Assembly (NCBI GenBank): GCA_902463265.1
Contig: CABQEV010000010.1
Coordinates: forward strand, 12,354-76,353
Direction of reading: 5' to 3'
Source: UMGS1889 sp900556055
GTDB taxonomy: Bacteria > Bacillota > Clostridia > Oscillospirales > Ruminococcaceae
Length of the DNA: 64,000 nucleotides
Under the pieces are notes generated by a model. It was not told the origin of the DNA. It saw only the letters and a program-made list of their open reading frames with translations, and made no database searches. The translations under genes were made by a program, and so were the position numbers. Positions 32,452-39,652 of this stretch are shown piece after piece; position 1 is the stretch's first letter, and each line of letters begins with the position of its first letter.

Positions 32452-33780
32452 TTAATCGTCGTTTCTGTCACGCTCACGTATGATAAACCGTACAGGAGTT
32501 CCCTCCAGTCCGAATGTCTGTCTTATCTGATTTTCAATATAACGCTGATACGAGAAGTGGAACAGCTCCGCACGATTTACAAAAATAACAAACGTAGGCG
32601 GCTTTGTAGACGGCTGAGTCATGTAATAGATCTTCAGTCTGCGGCCCTTATCCGAAGGCGGCTGAACTCTTGTTGTCGCATATGCCAGCACATCGTTAAG
32701 CGTACCTGTGGAAATACGCATTGAGTTTTGCTCATGGACGCTGTTTATCATTGAAAACAGTTTATTTATCCTAAGACCTGTTTTTGCGGAAATGAACACA
32801 AACGGCACATAGGACATGAAGCTGAAATCTTCCTTGAGCTTCTTTGTGAATTCATCCATAGTGTTTGAATCCTTTTCGATAGCGTCCCACTTGTTTACTG
32901 CAACGATGCAGCCCTTGCCCTGCTCATGCGCATATCCTGCGACCTTGGAATCCTGCTCCGTAAATCCGACTTCAGCATCAATAACGATAACGCAGACATC
33001 AGCACGGTCAACAGCCATATATGCCCTGAGAACGCTGTAATGCTCGATTTTTTCAAGTATCTTGGACTTTTTGCGGATACCTGCCGTATCGATAAACACG
33101 TACTTTCCTTCCTCATTCTCGATAACGGTATCAGTTGCATCACGGGTGGTTCCCGCAATATTTGAAACAATAACTCTTTCCTCGCCTGCTATCTTATTTA
33201 TTAGAGATGATTTTCCGACATTTGGCTTGCCGATAACAGCGACCTTTATATAAGAATCATCATATTCCTCATTGTCATTTTCGGGGAAATACTTAAAAAT
33301 TTCATCAAGCATATCGCCCGTGCCGTGACCATGAGAAGCGGAAAGAGCAATGGGGTCGCCGAGTCCCAGGTTATAGAACTCATAGAATTCCGGAGGAGGT
33401 TCGCCTATAGAATCACATTTGTTTACACAGAGAACTACGGGTTTTCCGCTTTTCTGAAGCATTGTTGCAACATCGTAATCATCTGCCGTAACGCCGCAGC
33501 GAAGGTCAGTCAGGAAAACTATAACATCAGCTTTTTCGATAGCAAGTTCAGCCTGACGGCGCATCTGTCTGAGGATAACATCTTCCGAATTCGGCTCGAT
33601 ACCTCCGGTATCAACGACCATAAAATCACGTCCGCGCCACTCGCATTTTGAATAGATACGGTCACGGGTAACGCCCGGAGTATCTTCGACTATGGAAATC
33701 CTCTGTCCCACGATCTTGTTGAACAATGTTGACTTTCCGACATTAGGACGTCCTACAACAGCAACAACAGGTAAAGCCAT
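32452..33780 (-). CDS. der: Ribosome-associated GTPase Der (EngA)
   Basis: Double GTPase needed for 50S subunit assembly. The 442-aa protein has two G domains (GRPNVGKST near residue 9; GKPNVGKSS near 180) with DTGG and DTAG G3 motifs and NKCD and NKWD G4 motifs, and a C-terminal KH-like domain. The start MALPVVAVVG at 33780 has GGAG 9 nt upstream; in-frame codons upstream are not conserved. It leads the der-plsY-gpsA operon. Confidence 0.96.
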   Translation of the reverse strand: MALPVVAVVGRPNVGKSTLFNKIVGQRISIVEDTPGVTRDRIYSKCEWRGRDFMVVDTGGIEPNSEDVILRQMRRQAELAIEKADVIVFLTDLRCGVTADDYDVATMLQKSGKPVVLCVNKCDSIGEPPPEFYEFYNLGLGDPIALSASHGHGTGDMLDEIFKYFPENDNEEYDDSYIKVAVIGKPNVGKSSLINKIAGEERVIVSNIAGTTRDATDTVIENEEGKYVFIDTAGIRKKSKILEKIEHYSVLRAYMAVDRADVCVIVIDAEVGFTEQDSKVAGYAHEQGKGCIVAVNKWDAIEKDSNTMDEFTKKLKEDFSFMSYVPFVFISAKTGLRINKLFSMINSVHEQNSMRISTGTLNDVLAYATTRVQPPSDKGRRLKIYYMTQPSTKPPTFVIFVNRAELFHFSYQRYIENQIRQTFGLEGTPVRFIIRERDRNDD

Positions 33781-33894
33781 AATTCTCATCTCCAATCTAT
33801 AATTATTACTCTGAATCTTATCAGAGATCATTTTCTCATTTAATGTGTTACGGAAATCAGTATTCCCGAATTATCCGCTGAATATTTTATTTCA

Positions 33895-33925
33895 AAAAAA
33901 AGAGGAGGAATTGCTCCTCCTCTTC
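33895..33925 (-). terminator. Intrinsic terminator of yceD-rpmF
   Basis: Minus strand: AAGAGGAGGAG and TTCCTCCTCTT form a strong stem with a small loop, then a run of T, 18 bp after the rpmF stop. Confidence 0.9.
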
Positions 33926-33943
33926 ACTTTGATGAAAAAGCTA

Positions 33944-34129
33944 TTAAGCTTCCTTCATCTTGATTACCTCAACGCCCTTATAGAATCCGCAGTTTTTGCA
34001 AACCTTGTGAGGAGCGGTCAGCTCTCCGCAGTTTGAGCATCTGGAAAGTGTAGGTACATCCAGCTTCCATACAGCGGAACGTCTTTTGTCACGTCTAGCC
34101 TTAGAGACTTTTCTCTTTGGTACTGCCAT
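33944..34129 (-). CDS. rpmF: 50S ribosomal protein L32
   Basis: A 61-aa ribosomal protein starting MAVPKRKVSKARRDKRR, with a CxxC pair (CSNC and CKNC) of the zinc-bearing form. It lies 23 bp after yceD, an almost universal pairing. Confidence 0.97.
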   Translation of the reverse strand: MAVPKRKVSKARRDKRRSAVWKLDVPTLSRCSNCGELTAPHKVCKNCGFYKGVEVIKMKEA

Positions 34130-34152
34130 TATTCAGCACCTCCTTATCTTTA

Positions 34153-34602
34153 TTAACCATTACAGTTGCAAACATTGATGTTCAAATTTGCCCCGCAGTG
34201 ACAGCAGAGTCCCTTGCAGTCATCTTTGCAAAGCATCTTTGAAGGAAGCGACAGCAGAATGTCAGAAACAGCCAACTCGTCCAGATCAAGCTTATCATTG
34301 GGCGTAACGATATATTCATCATTATCCTCAGAATTAAGCGACCTGACAAGAATATGCTCAAAACTGAAATCATACTCTCTTTCGAATTCACTGAGACACC
34401 TGTCGCACTCGGCTTTCAGAGTAACCTTTACGGTATAGCTGAGTGTCACCACACCTGCACGGTTAACGGCTTTTGCCGAGACAGATATAGGGGCTGAAAA
34501 GACATACCCTTTGACATAGTCAAGGCTTTCGGACGGAATCCGGTAGTCAGCCTGAAGCTTTTCACCGACGATTTCGTAGATCTGCTTTAAATTCAGAACC
34601 AT
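34153..34602 (-). CDS. yceD: YceD/DUF177 family protein
   Basis: A 149-aa DUF177 protein; the family affects 23S rRNA accumulation in E. coli and plants. It shows the central CDRCL motif, and a C-terminal CKDDCKGLC with HCGANLN that could bind zinc. It is cotranscribed with rpmF from a strong promoter. Confidence 0.9.
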   Translation of the reverse strand: MVLNLKQIYEIVGEKLQADYRIPSESLDYVKGYVFSAPISVSAKAVNRAGVVTLSYTVKVTLKAECDRCLSEFEREYDFSFEHILVRSLNSEDNDEYIVTPNDKLDLDELAVSDILLSLPSKMLCKDDCKGLCCHCGANLNINVCNCNG

Positions 34603-34630
34603 AATTCTCCCCTAAAATATCACAAAGTAC

Positions 34631-34659
34631 ATTCTATCACAAAAAAACGCACTTGTCAA
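34631..34659 (-). promoter_or_regulatory. Sigma-A promoter of yceD-rpmF
   Basis: Minus strand TTGACA (34659-34654, perfect consensus), 17-bp spacer with TGTGA, TAGAAT (34636-34631). Confidence 0.85.
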
Positions 34660-34667
34660 GAGTTTTT

Positions 34668-35075
34668 TCAGACAATATATTTTTTGATGTAGTCAGGCAG
34701 CTCGGAAGAATCAGCAGAAACTGTGAATACTACCTCAACATCTGAAGCAGAAAGGTTGTCGATCTTAACGAGCATCTCAGCGAGAGCATCAAAATCCTGA
34801 CCGCCGATCTTAAGGATAGAATCAACAAATACTTCCTTGATATCGTAGTTTCCTGCCATCATACCTGCAACAAAGCCATAGAACTTGTCGTAACTGTCGA
34901 TACCGTAGTGCTCGCAGTCAACCAGTCTTACGCTGTGGTCGATATCATATGTAAGCTTAGCGTCCTTCTCGATGCAAACAACATTGCCGTTTGTGTTCTT
35001 AACGGCTTTATTAATCATATCCATCAGTATTTTGGTTTTACCTGTGCCCTTTTTACCTGTGATAAGTTTTAACAT
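34668..35075 (-). CDS. Small P-loop protein of unknown function
   Basis: A 135-aa protein with Walker A GKKGTGKTK (residues 7-15) right at the N-terminus, a VFVDSILKIGG segment in Walker B position, and a C-terminal TVSADSSELP. It lacks the rest of any larger ATPase domain, so it is a minimal single-domain P-loop protein. Similar stand-alone proteins occur in related clostridia, sometimes labelled PilT-like without evidence. GGAG lies 8 nt before ATG 35075. It follows pgi by 96 bp. Confidence 0.75.
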   Translation of the reverse strand: MLKLITGKKGTGKTKILMDMINKAVKNTNGNVVCIEKDAKLTYDIDHSVRLVDCEHYGIDSYDKFYGFVAGMMAGNYDIKEVFVDSILKIGGQDFDALAEMLVKIDNLSASDVEVVFTVSADSSELPDYIKKYIV

Positions 35076-35171
35076 ATAAAACACTCCATTTCCGCCCGAA
35101 GGCTTCTGTTTTTATGGGGTATCCCCTGTATATTTTGATGCAGTCAGACTGCATATATACCGTTTCTGAGA

Positions 35172-36506
35172 TCAGCCGAGCTTAGCTTCAAGCGCAGCCT
35201 TCTGGCTCTCATAGCCGGGCTTGCCGAGAAGAGCGAACATATTCTTCTTATAGCTCTCAACGCCTGGCTGATTGAAAGGATTGACTCCGAGCATATAGCC
35301 GCTTATAGCACAAGCCTTCTCAAAGAAGTAGATCATGTAGCCAAGGCTCTTTTCGGATGTATCCTCCATTTCAAGGATGATATTGGGAACTCCGCCCTCA
35401 GTGTGAGCAAGTATAGTTCCTTCAAAAGCCTTTCTGTTTACAACGGACATATTCTGATTTGTCAGGAAGTTCAGTCCGTCGAGGTTCTCTGCATCGTTCT
35501 CAAGGAAGATGTCAGTCTTAGGCTTCTTGATATCAACTACTGTTTCAAACATTACTCTGGAACCGTCCTGAATGAACTGACCCATAGAGTGGAGGTCCGT
35601 GGAGAAGATAACGGAAGCAGGGAAAATTCCCTTGTTATCCTTGCCCTCGCTCTCGCCGAAAAGCTGTTTGAACCATTCATTCATCATTGCGAATGCAGGC
35701 TCATAGGATACGAGCATCTCAACGCTCTTTCCTTTTCTGTAAAGGATATTTCTGATAGCAGCGTACTTGTAGCAGTCGTTGCTGTCGAAATCAGCAGTAA
35801 AGTCATTCTGAGCCTGTCTTGCACCTGCCATCAGTGCATCAATGTCGCAGCCTGCAACGGCGATAGGCAGCAGACCAACAGCTGTCAGAACGGAGAAACG
35901 TCCTCCGACATCATCGGGAACAACGAATGTTTCGTAGCCTTCTGTATCGGAAAGTTCCTTAAGTGTACCCTTCTTAGCATCTGTTGTTGCAAAAATTCTT
36001 TCCTTTGCGCCTTCCTTGCCGTACTTGTCCTCAAGCATTTTCTTGAAAATCCTGAAAGCAAGAGCAGGTTCGGTGGTAGTACCCGACTTGGAAATGATAT
36101 TAACGGAAACATCCTTGCCCTCACAGATAGAGATGACCTCACTCAGGTGTGTAGGGCTGATGCTGTTTCCGACATAATAGATATCGGGTGTATCTTTTTT
36201 GAGATTATTGTAAAGAGGTGATTTCAGGAATTCGATAACAGCTCTTGCTCCGAGGTAAGAACCGCCGATTCCGATAACGATAAGAACATCGGAATTCTTC
36301 TTGATCTTTTCAGCAGCAGCCTTGATCCTTGCGAATTCTTCCTTATCATAATCTGTCGGGAGAGTAGTCCAGCCGAGGAAATCGCTTCCCTGACCGTTTT
36401 TGCTTTCGAGAGTCTGAGCTGCAAGCATAGCCTGAGCCTTTGCGCCTTCCATTTCGTGAGGAGCAATAAACTTCTCGAGATATTTGGTATTAAGCTTTAA
36501 TGACAT
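35172..36506 (-). CDS. pgi: Glucose-6-phosphate isomerase
   Basis: Interconverts glucose 6-phosphate and fructose 6-phosphate. The 444-aa protein is the short bacterial form, with IGIGGSYLGARAV, the sugar-binding ISKSGTTTEPA and the second signature around VGGRFSVLTAVGLLP. The catalytic Glu and His regions are present. It has its own promoter. Confidence 0.96.
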   Translation of the reverse strand: MSLKLNTKYLEKFIAPHEMEGAKAQAMLAAQTLESKNGQGSDFLGWTTLPTDYDKEEFARIKAAAEKIKKNSDVLIVIGIGGSYLGARAVIEFLKSPLYNNLKKDTPDIYYVGNSISPTHLSEVISICEGKDVSVNIISKSGTTTEPALAFRIFKKMLEDKYGKEGAKERIFATTDAKKGTLKELSDTEGYETFVVPDDVGGRFSVLTAVGLLPIAVAGCDIDALMAGARQAQNDFTADFDSNDCYKYAAIRNILYRKGKSVEMLVSYEPAFAMMNEWFKQLFGESEGKDNKGIFPASVIFSTDLHSMGQFIQDGSRVMFETVVDIKKPKTDIFLENDAENLDGLNFLTNQNMSVVNRKAFEGTILAHTEGGVPNIILEMEDTSEKSLGYMIYFFEKACAISGYMLGVNPFNQPGVESYKKNMFALLGKPGYESQKAALEAKLG

Positions 36507-36539
36507 TTTCTATTCCTCCATAAAACTTCCTATATCTTA

Positions 36540-36568
36540 ATTCTACTATAAATCAATGAATTTTGCAA
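36540..36568 (-). promoter_or_regulatory. Sigma-A promoter of pgi
   Basis: Minus strand TTGCAA (36568-36563), 17-bp spacer, TAGAAT (36545-36540), about 34 bp before the pgi start. Confidence 0.78.
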
Positions 36569-36616
36569 GAATTTTTGAAAACAATAATATTATTCAGAAA
36601 TTTTTGTGTAATCCAT

Positions 36617-37750
36617 CTAAATTTCAAAGAGATATTTAAGCAATTTTGACAAAGAAAACTTAAAAGAAACAGCCTTAACATTGCTTTTTGCTGTAATATT
36701 TCCGCTGTATATCAGTTCGCCGTTAAGGTAGTAGGATATTTCGCCTATTTTGTCGCCCGCCCTGACCGGTGCATACACGTAATCCGGTACGGCTACCCTG
36801 CCTTCGATCCTGCCCTTCTGAGAATTCGGAACGATGACAGTTATGTTCTTTTCGATTGCCGCACGTACCTTTGGCGATGTCCCGCCCTTTACATCCACAT
36901 AATCGGGAAGTTCCTCCGGGATCTCCGGGACTACTCCGGAAAATGCAGAAAATCCGTAATTCAGCAGTTCCTTTGCCTTTGCAAACATTTCGTCCTTATC
37001 ATCATATCCCATAAGAACTGCGGTATAGGAAGTTCCGCTGGGCTCGGCAGATACCGCAAGGCAATGCCCCGCTTCATCGGAAAATGCATATTTCAGTCCG
37101 GTACAGCCGTCATAAGTCCTGACAAGCCTGTTCGTATTGACGATCTGAGTTTCACCGTTTCTGAGATAATCCATATATATCGCCGTATATGGTCTGAGTG
37201 CAGAACATTCAGATACTGCGCGCGAAAGAAGCAGCATATCGGAAGCAGTTGAGACAGATTCGGCAGATAATCCCGATGAATCGACAAATTCAGTAGATGC
37301 CATGCCGAGCGTTTCTGCGGTTTTATTCATCTCAGAAACAAAATTCTCTTCCGATGCAGAAATATTTTCAGCTATCGTGCATGCCGCATCATTGGCATTG
37401 CCCGCAAGCATTCCCTTCAAAAGATCGGAAAGTGCCATTTTTTCGCTGTCTGTCAGCCATATCTCAGCACCTTTAAGCGAGTTTGCATACGGTGATGATA
37501 CCATTATCGTATCTTCCGAAAGTTCTCCCGATCTCATCTTCATGCCGCTTATATACGCTGTCATAAGCTTTGCAAGTGCAGAACACGGGCGCACTTCGTC
37601 GGCATTTTCAGAGCATATCACAGTACCTGTTTCCGTTTCGGCAAGAATATATGAAATGCGCGGCTTTTCTTCCGCATAAACAGCAATGAACATAGAATTC
37701 ACCGCCGCCGCAGCGATAAACAGCGCAGTAATTTTCTCCTTTATTTTCAT
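36617..37750 (-). CDS. DacF/PBP5-like protein with altered catalytic motifs (probable pseudoenzyme)
   Basis: A 377-aa homologue of the DacF at 4337-5479 with signal peptide, peptidase fold and C-terminal PBP5 domain. Aligning the two, the catalytic Ser of SxxK is Ala58 (K61 kept; Ser57 is displaced by one), the Ser of SxN is Asn118, and KTG is KYA at 220-222. All three motifs that define serine carboxypeptidases are changed although flanking sequence (NDAA, DEAGHCL) is kept, so it probably binds rather than cleaves peptidoglycan. The start 37750 has GGAG 8 nt upstream. It is monocistronic between pgi and the HPr-like gene. Confidence 0.85.
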   Translation of the reverse strand: MKIKEKITALFIAAAAVNSMFIAVYAEEKPRISYILAETETGTVICSENADEVRPCSALAKLMTAYISGMKMRSGELSEDTIMVSSPYANSLKGAEIWLTDSEKMALSDLLKGMLAGNANDAACTIAENISASEENFVSEMNKTAETLGMASTEFVDSSGLSAESVSTASDMLLLSRAVSECSALRPYTAIYMDYLRNGETQIVNTNRLVRTYDGCTGLKYAFSDEAGHCLAVSAEPSGTSYTAVLMGYDDKDEMFAKAKELLNYGFSAFSGVVPEIPEELPDYVDVKGGTSPKVRAAIEKNITVIVPNSQKGRIEGRVAVPDYVYAPVRAGDKIGEISYYLNGELIYSGNITAKSNVKAVSFKFSLSKLLKYLFEI

Positions 37751-37814
37751 ATGCAGCACTCCATTCGGATTTTATACCTTATTTTATGCTGATACAAAAA
37801 GAAAAATACAACGG

Positions 37815-37843
37815 AAAAAACCGCCCCGATTATTCGGAGCGGC
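37815..37843 (-). terminator. Intrinsic terminator of the HPr-like gene
   Basis: Minus strand: GCCGCTCCGA and TCGGGGCGGT stem, ATAA loop, then TTTTT. Confidence 0.9.
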
Positions 37844-37858
37844 ACATTTAAACTTAAA

Positions 37859-38089
37859 TTATGCTACGATATAAGGCTTGATCTTCTCAAAGAATGCAGC
37901 CGCATCGTCTGTGTGAGCCTCAAGCTCGATAGGCTTGGAAAGGTCGAGGCTGAAAATACCCATGATGGACTTTGCGTCGATCGCATATCTTCCGGAGATA
38001 AGGTCAACATCGTAATCACAGTGAGAAACGATAGAAACGAAGTTCTTTACATCATTGATGGTAGCCAGCATAATAGTTGTCTTTTTCAT
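37859..38089 (-). CDS. HPr-like protein lacking the His15 loop
   Basis: A 76-aa HPr-fold protein. The second half matches HPr well (DAKSIMGIFSLDL, with Ser41 at the place of regulatory Ser46). The segment that should carry GxHARPA with the phosphoryl-accepting His15 is missing: the chain goes from LAT directly to INDVKNFVSIV. It therefore cannot act as a PTS phosphocarrier; a role through the serine site, as for Crh in Bacillus, is possible but unproven. The start 38089 has GGGAGG 9 nt upstream. It is monocistronic and divergent from mtaB. Confidence 0.83.
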   Translation of the reverse strand: MKKTTIMLATINDVKNFVSIVSHCDYDVDLISGRYAIDAKSIMGIFSLDLSKPIELEAHTDDAAAFFEKIKPYIVA

Positions 38090-38145
38090 AAAACAAAACC
38101 TCCCACGTTTATAAAACGTCAAAATTACCTGTTCGGTATAATAAT

Positions 38146-38174
38146 ATAATATCAATTTTATTCGATTAAGTCAA
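38146..38174 (-). promoter_or_regulatory. Sigma-A promoter of the HPr-like gene
   Basis: Minus strand TTGACT (38174-38169), 17-bp spacer, TATTAT (38151-38146). Its -35 is only 6 bp from the -35 of the divergent mtaB promoter. Confidence 0.78.
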
Positions 38175-38180
38175 TAGTTA

Positions 38181-38209
38181 TTGCAAAAAAAATTTGAATA
38201 TTGTATAAT
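38181..38209 (+). promoter_or_regulatory. Sigma-A promoter of mtaB
   Basis: TTGCAA (38181-38186), 17-bp spacer, TATAAT (38204-38209), 67 bp before the mtaB ATG. Confidence 0.78.
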
Positions 38210-38276
38210 GTTATCATACACAGAGAAATAAATTTTCTTTGTTCAGCAATTTGCACAATGAAGAGGTTAAATATTT

Positions 38277-39584
38277 ATGCAAATTTACTTTTTTACTTTC
38301 GGCTGCAAAGTCAATCAATATGAAACAGAGGGCATCCGAAAGCTTCTTGAATCACGGGGACATACAGCTGCAGATTCAGAGGGATCAGCTGATGCATTCA
38401 TCATAAACAGCTGTACAGTCACGCATACAGGCGATAAAAAGTGGCTCAAGACCATGCGCAGGCTGAAACGTGAATACCCGTCAGCTATCATTCTCCTGAC
38501 AGGCTGCTTTCCTCAGGCGTTTCCGGAAAAGTCAGCCGAGATATCGGAAGCGGACATAATCTGCGGCACAAAGGACAGGAGCAAAATTCCCGAACTACTT
38601 GAAGAATTTGAACAGCGGCATCTGCGCACAGTCAGCATATCTCCATATAAAACAGGCGATGGATTTGAAGCACTGTCCGCCGAGACATTTCACGGTCACA
38701 CACGCGCATTTATCAAGATACAGGACGGCTGCGACCGCTACTGCACATACTGTATTATCCCCTATTCCCGCGGACATATCCGTTCAAAGCCGCTGGATAT
38801 GCTGAAAAAAGAGCTTGAAGGATTTGCTGCAGCAGGCTATAAGGAAGCTGTTCTTGTCGGGATAAATCTTTCGTTCTACGGCAGAGAGTTCGGGAAACGG
38901 CTTGCCGATGCAGTTGAACTTGCATGTTCCGTTGACGGCATTGAGCGTGTGCGTCTTGGCTCGCTTGAACCTGAACTTATAACCGATGCCGATATCGCGC
39001 GGTTTGCCGCTGAGAAAAAATTCTGTCCGCAGTTTCATATTTCGCTTCAAAGCGGCTGTGACAGGACTCTGAAAGCAATGAACAGACACTACACATCGTC
39101 GGAATATATGGAGCTTGTCGGCAAGCTGAGAGCCGCATTTCCCGACTGCTCGATAACTACAGATATAATGACGGGATTTCCGGGAGAAACGGACGAAGAT
39201 TTCGCCGAATCTCTTGCATTTGCCGAAAAAGTCGGATTTGCCGATGCTCACATCTTCCCCTACTCCGTAAGAAGCGGAACAAAAGCTGCTGAAATGGACG
39301 GTCAGATTCCTGAAGAAGTAAAAAACATCAGGGCAAAAAAATTGTCAGAGATCATTATTAAATCAAAGCATGATTTTCTGGAAAAACAAGTCGGTAATAT
39401 TTATCCTATATTATTTGAAAAAGAAAAAACTGTGAATTATCACGAAGGACATGCACCAAATCAGACATTTGTAAAAATTTTCAGAGAAAATTCATCAAAA
39501 AGTTTGCGAAAACAAATTTTATATGTTAAAATAGAAAGGATAGAGAATGATTATGCAGTCGGCTCGCCCGTCGGCACGATCTAA
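38277..39584 (+). CDS. mtaB: tRNA t6A37 methylthiotransferase MtaB
   Basis: Radical SAM enzyme that adds a methylthio group to t6A at position 37 of ANN-decoding tRNAs. The 435-aa protein has the N-terminal UPF0004 domain with cysteines in FGCKVNQ, NSCTVT and LTGCFPQ, the radical SAM motif CDRYCTYC (CxxxCxxC), and a C-terminal TRAM-like domain. Full length for MtaB. It pairs functionally with the Sua5-type gene at 48380-49402, which makes the t6A precursor. Confidence 0.94.
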   Translation: MQIYFFTFGCKVNQYETEGIRKLLESRGHTAADSEGSADAFIINSCTVTHTGDKKWLKTMRRLKREYPSAIILLTGCFPQAFPEKSAEISEADIICGTKDRSKIPELLEEFEQRHLRTVSISPYKTGDGFEALSAETFHGHTRAFIKIQDGCDRYCTYCIIPYSRGHIRSKPLDMLKKELEGFAAAGYKEAVLVGINLSFYGREFGKRLADAVELACSVDGIERVRLGSLEPELITDADIARFAAEKKFCPQFHISLQSGCDRTLKAMNRHYTSSEYMELVGKLRAAFPDCSITTDIMTGFPGETDEDFAESLAFAEKVGFADAHIFPYSVRSGTKAAEMDGQIPEEVKNIRAKKLSEIIIKSKHDFLEKQVGNIYPILFEKEKTVNYHEGHAPNQTFVKIFRENSSKSLRKQILYVKIERIENDYAVGSPVGTI

Positions 39585-39626
39585 GGAAGCGCTGATGCAT
39601 ATGCTTTGCATTGGATCAGCATTTTC
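39585..39626. repeat. 42-bp palindromic element between mtaB and purL, possible terminator
   Basis: GGAAGCGCTGAT at the left and ATCAGCATTTTC at the right (inverted, GAAAATGCTGAT) enclose GCATATGCTTTGCATTGG. Direct TAA triplets flank it (39582-39584, the mtaB stop, and 39627-39629). Ends and flanks resemble the element at 43489-43599. The GCTGAT/ATCAGC stem followed by ATTTTC could also act as a weak terminator of mtaB. Confidence 0.5.
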
Positions 39627-39652
39627 TAATATATTTAAGGAGCGAAAATTTT

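Noticed and set aside
35097..35165. Two small palindromes between pgi and the P-loop gene (GGGGTATCCCC and ATGCAGTCAGACTGCAT)
   Set aside because: Neither is followed by a T run on the minus strand and no regulatory family is recognisable; not called as a terminator or riboswitch.
35403..36221. Open frame (272 codons) on the plus strand opposite pgi
   Set aside because: Antisense to a complete pgi gene with no ribosome site or conserved motif.
38146..38209. Back-to-back promoters as a shared regulatory switch for the HPr-like gene and mtaB
   Set aside because: The -35 elements are adjacent, but no operator-like repeat is visible and this is ordinary for divergent genes.
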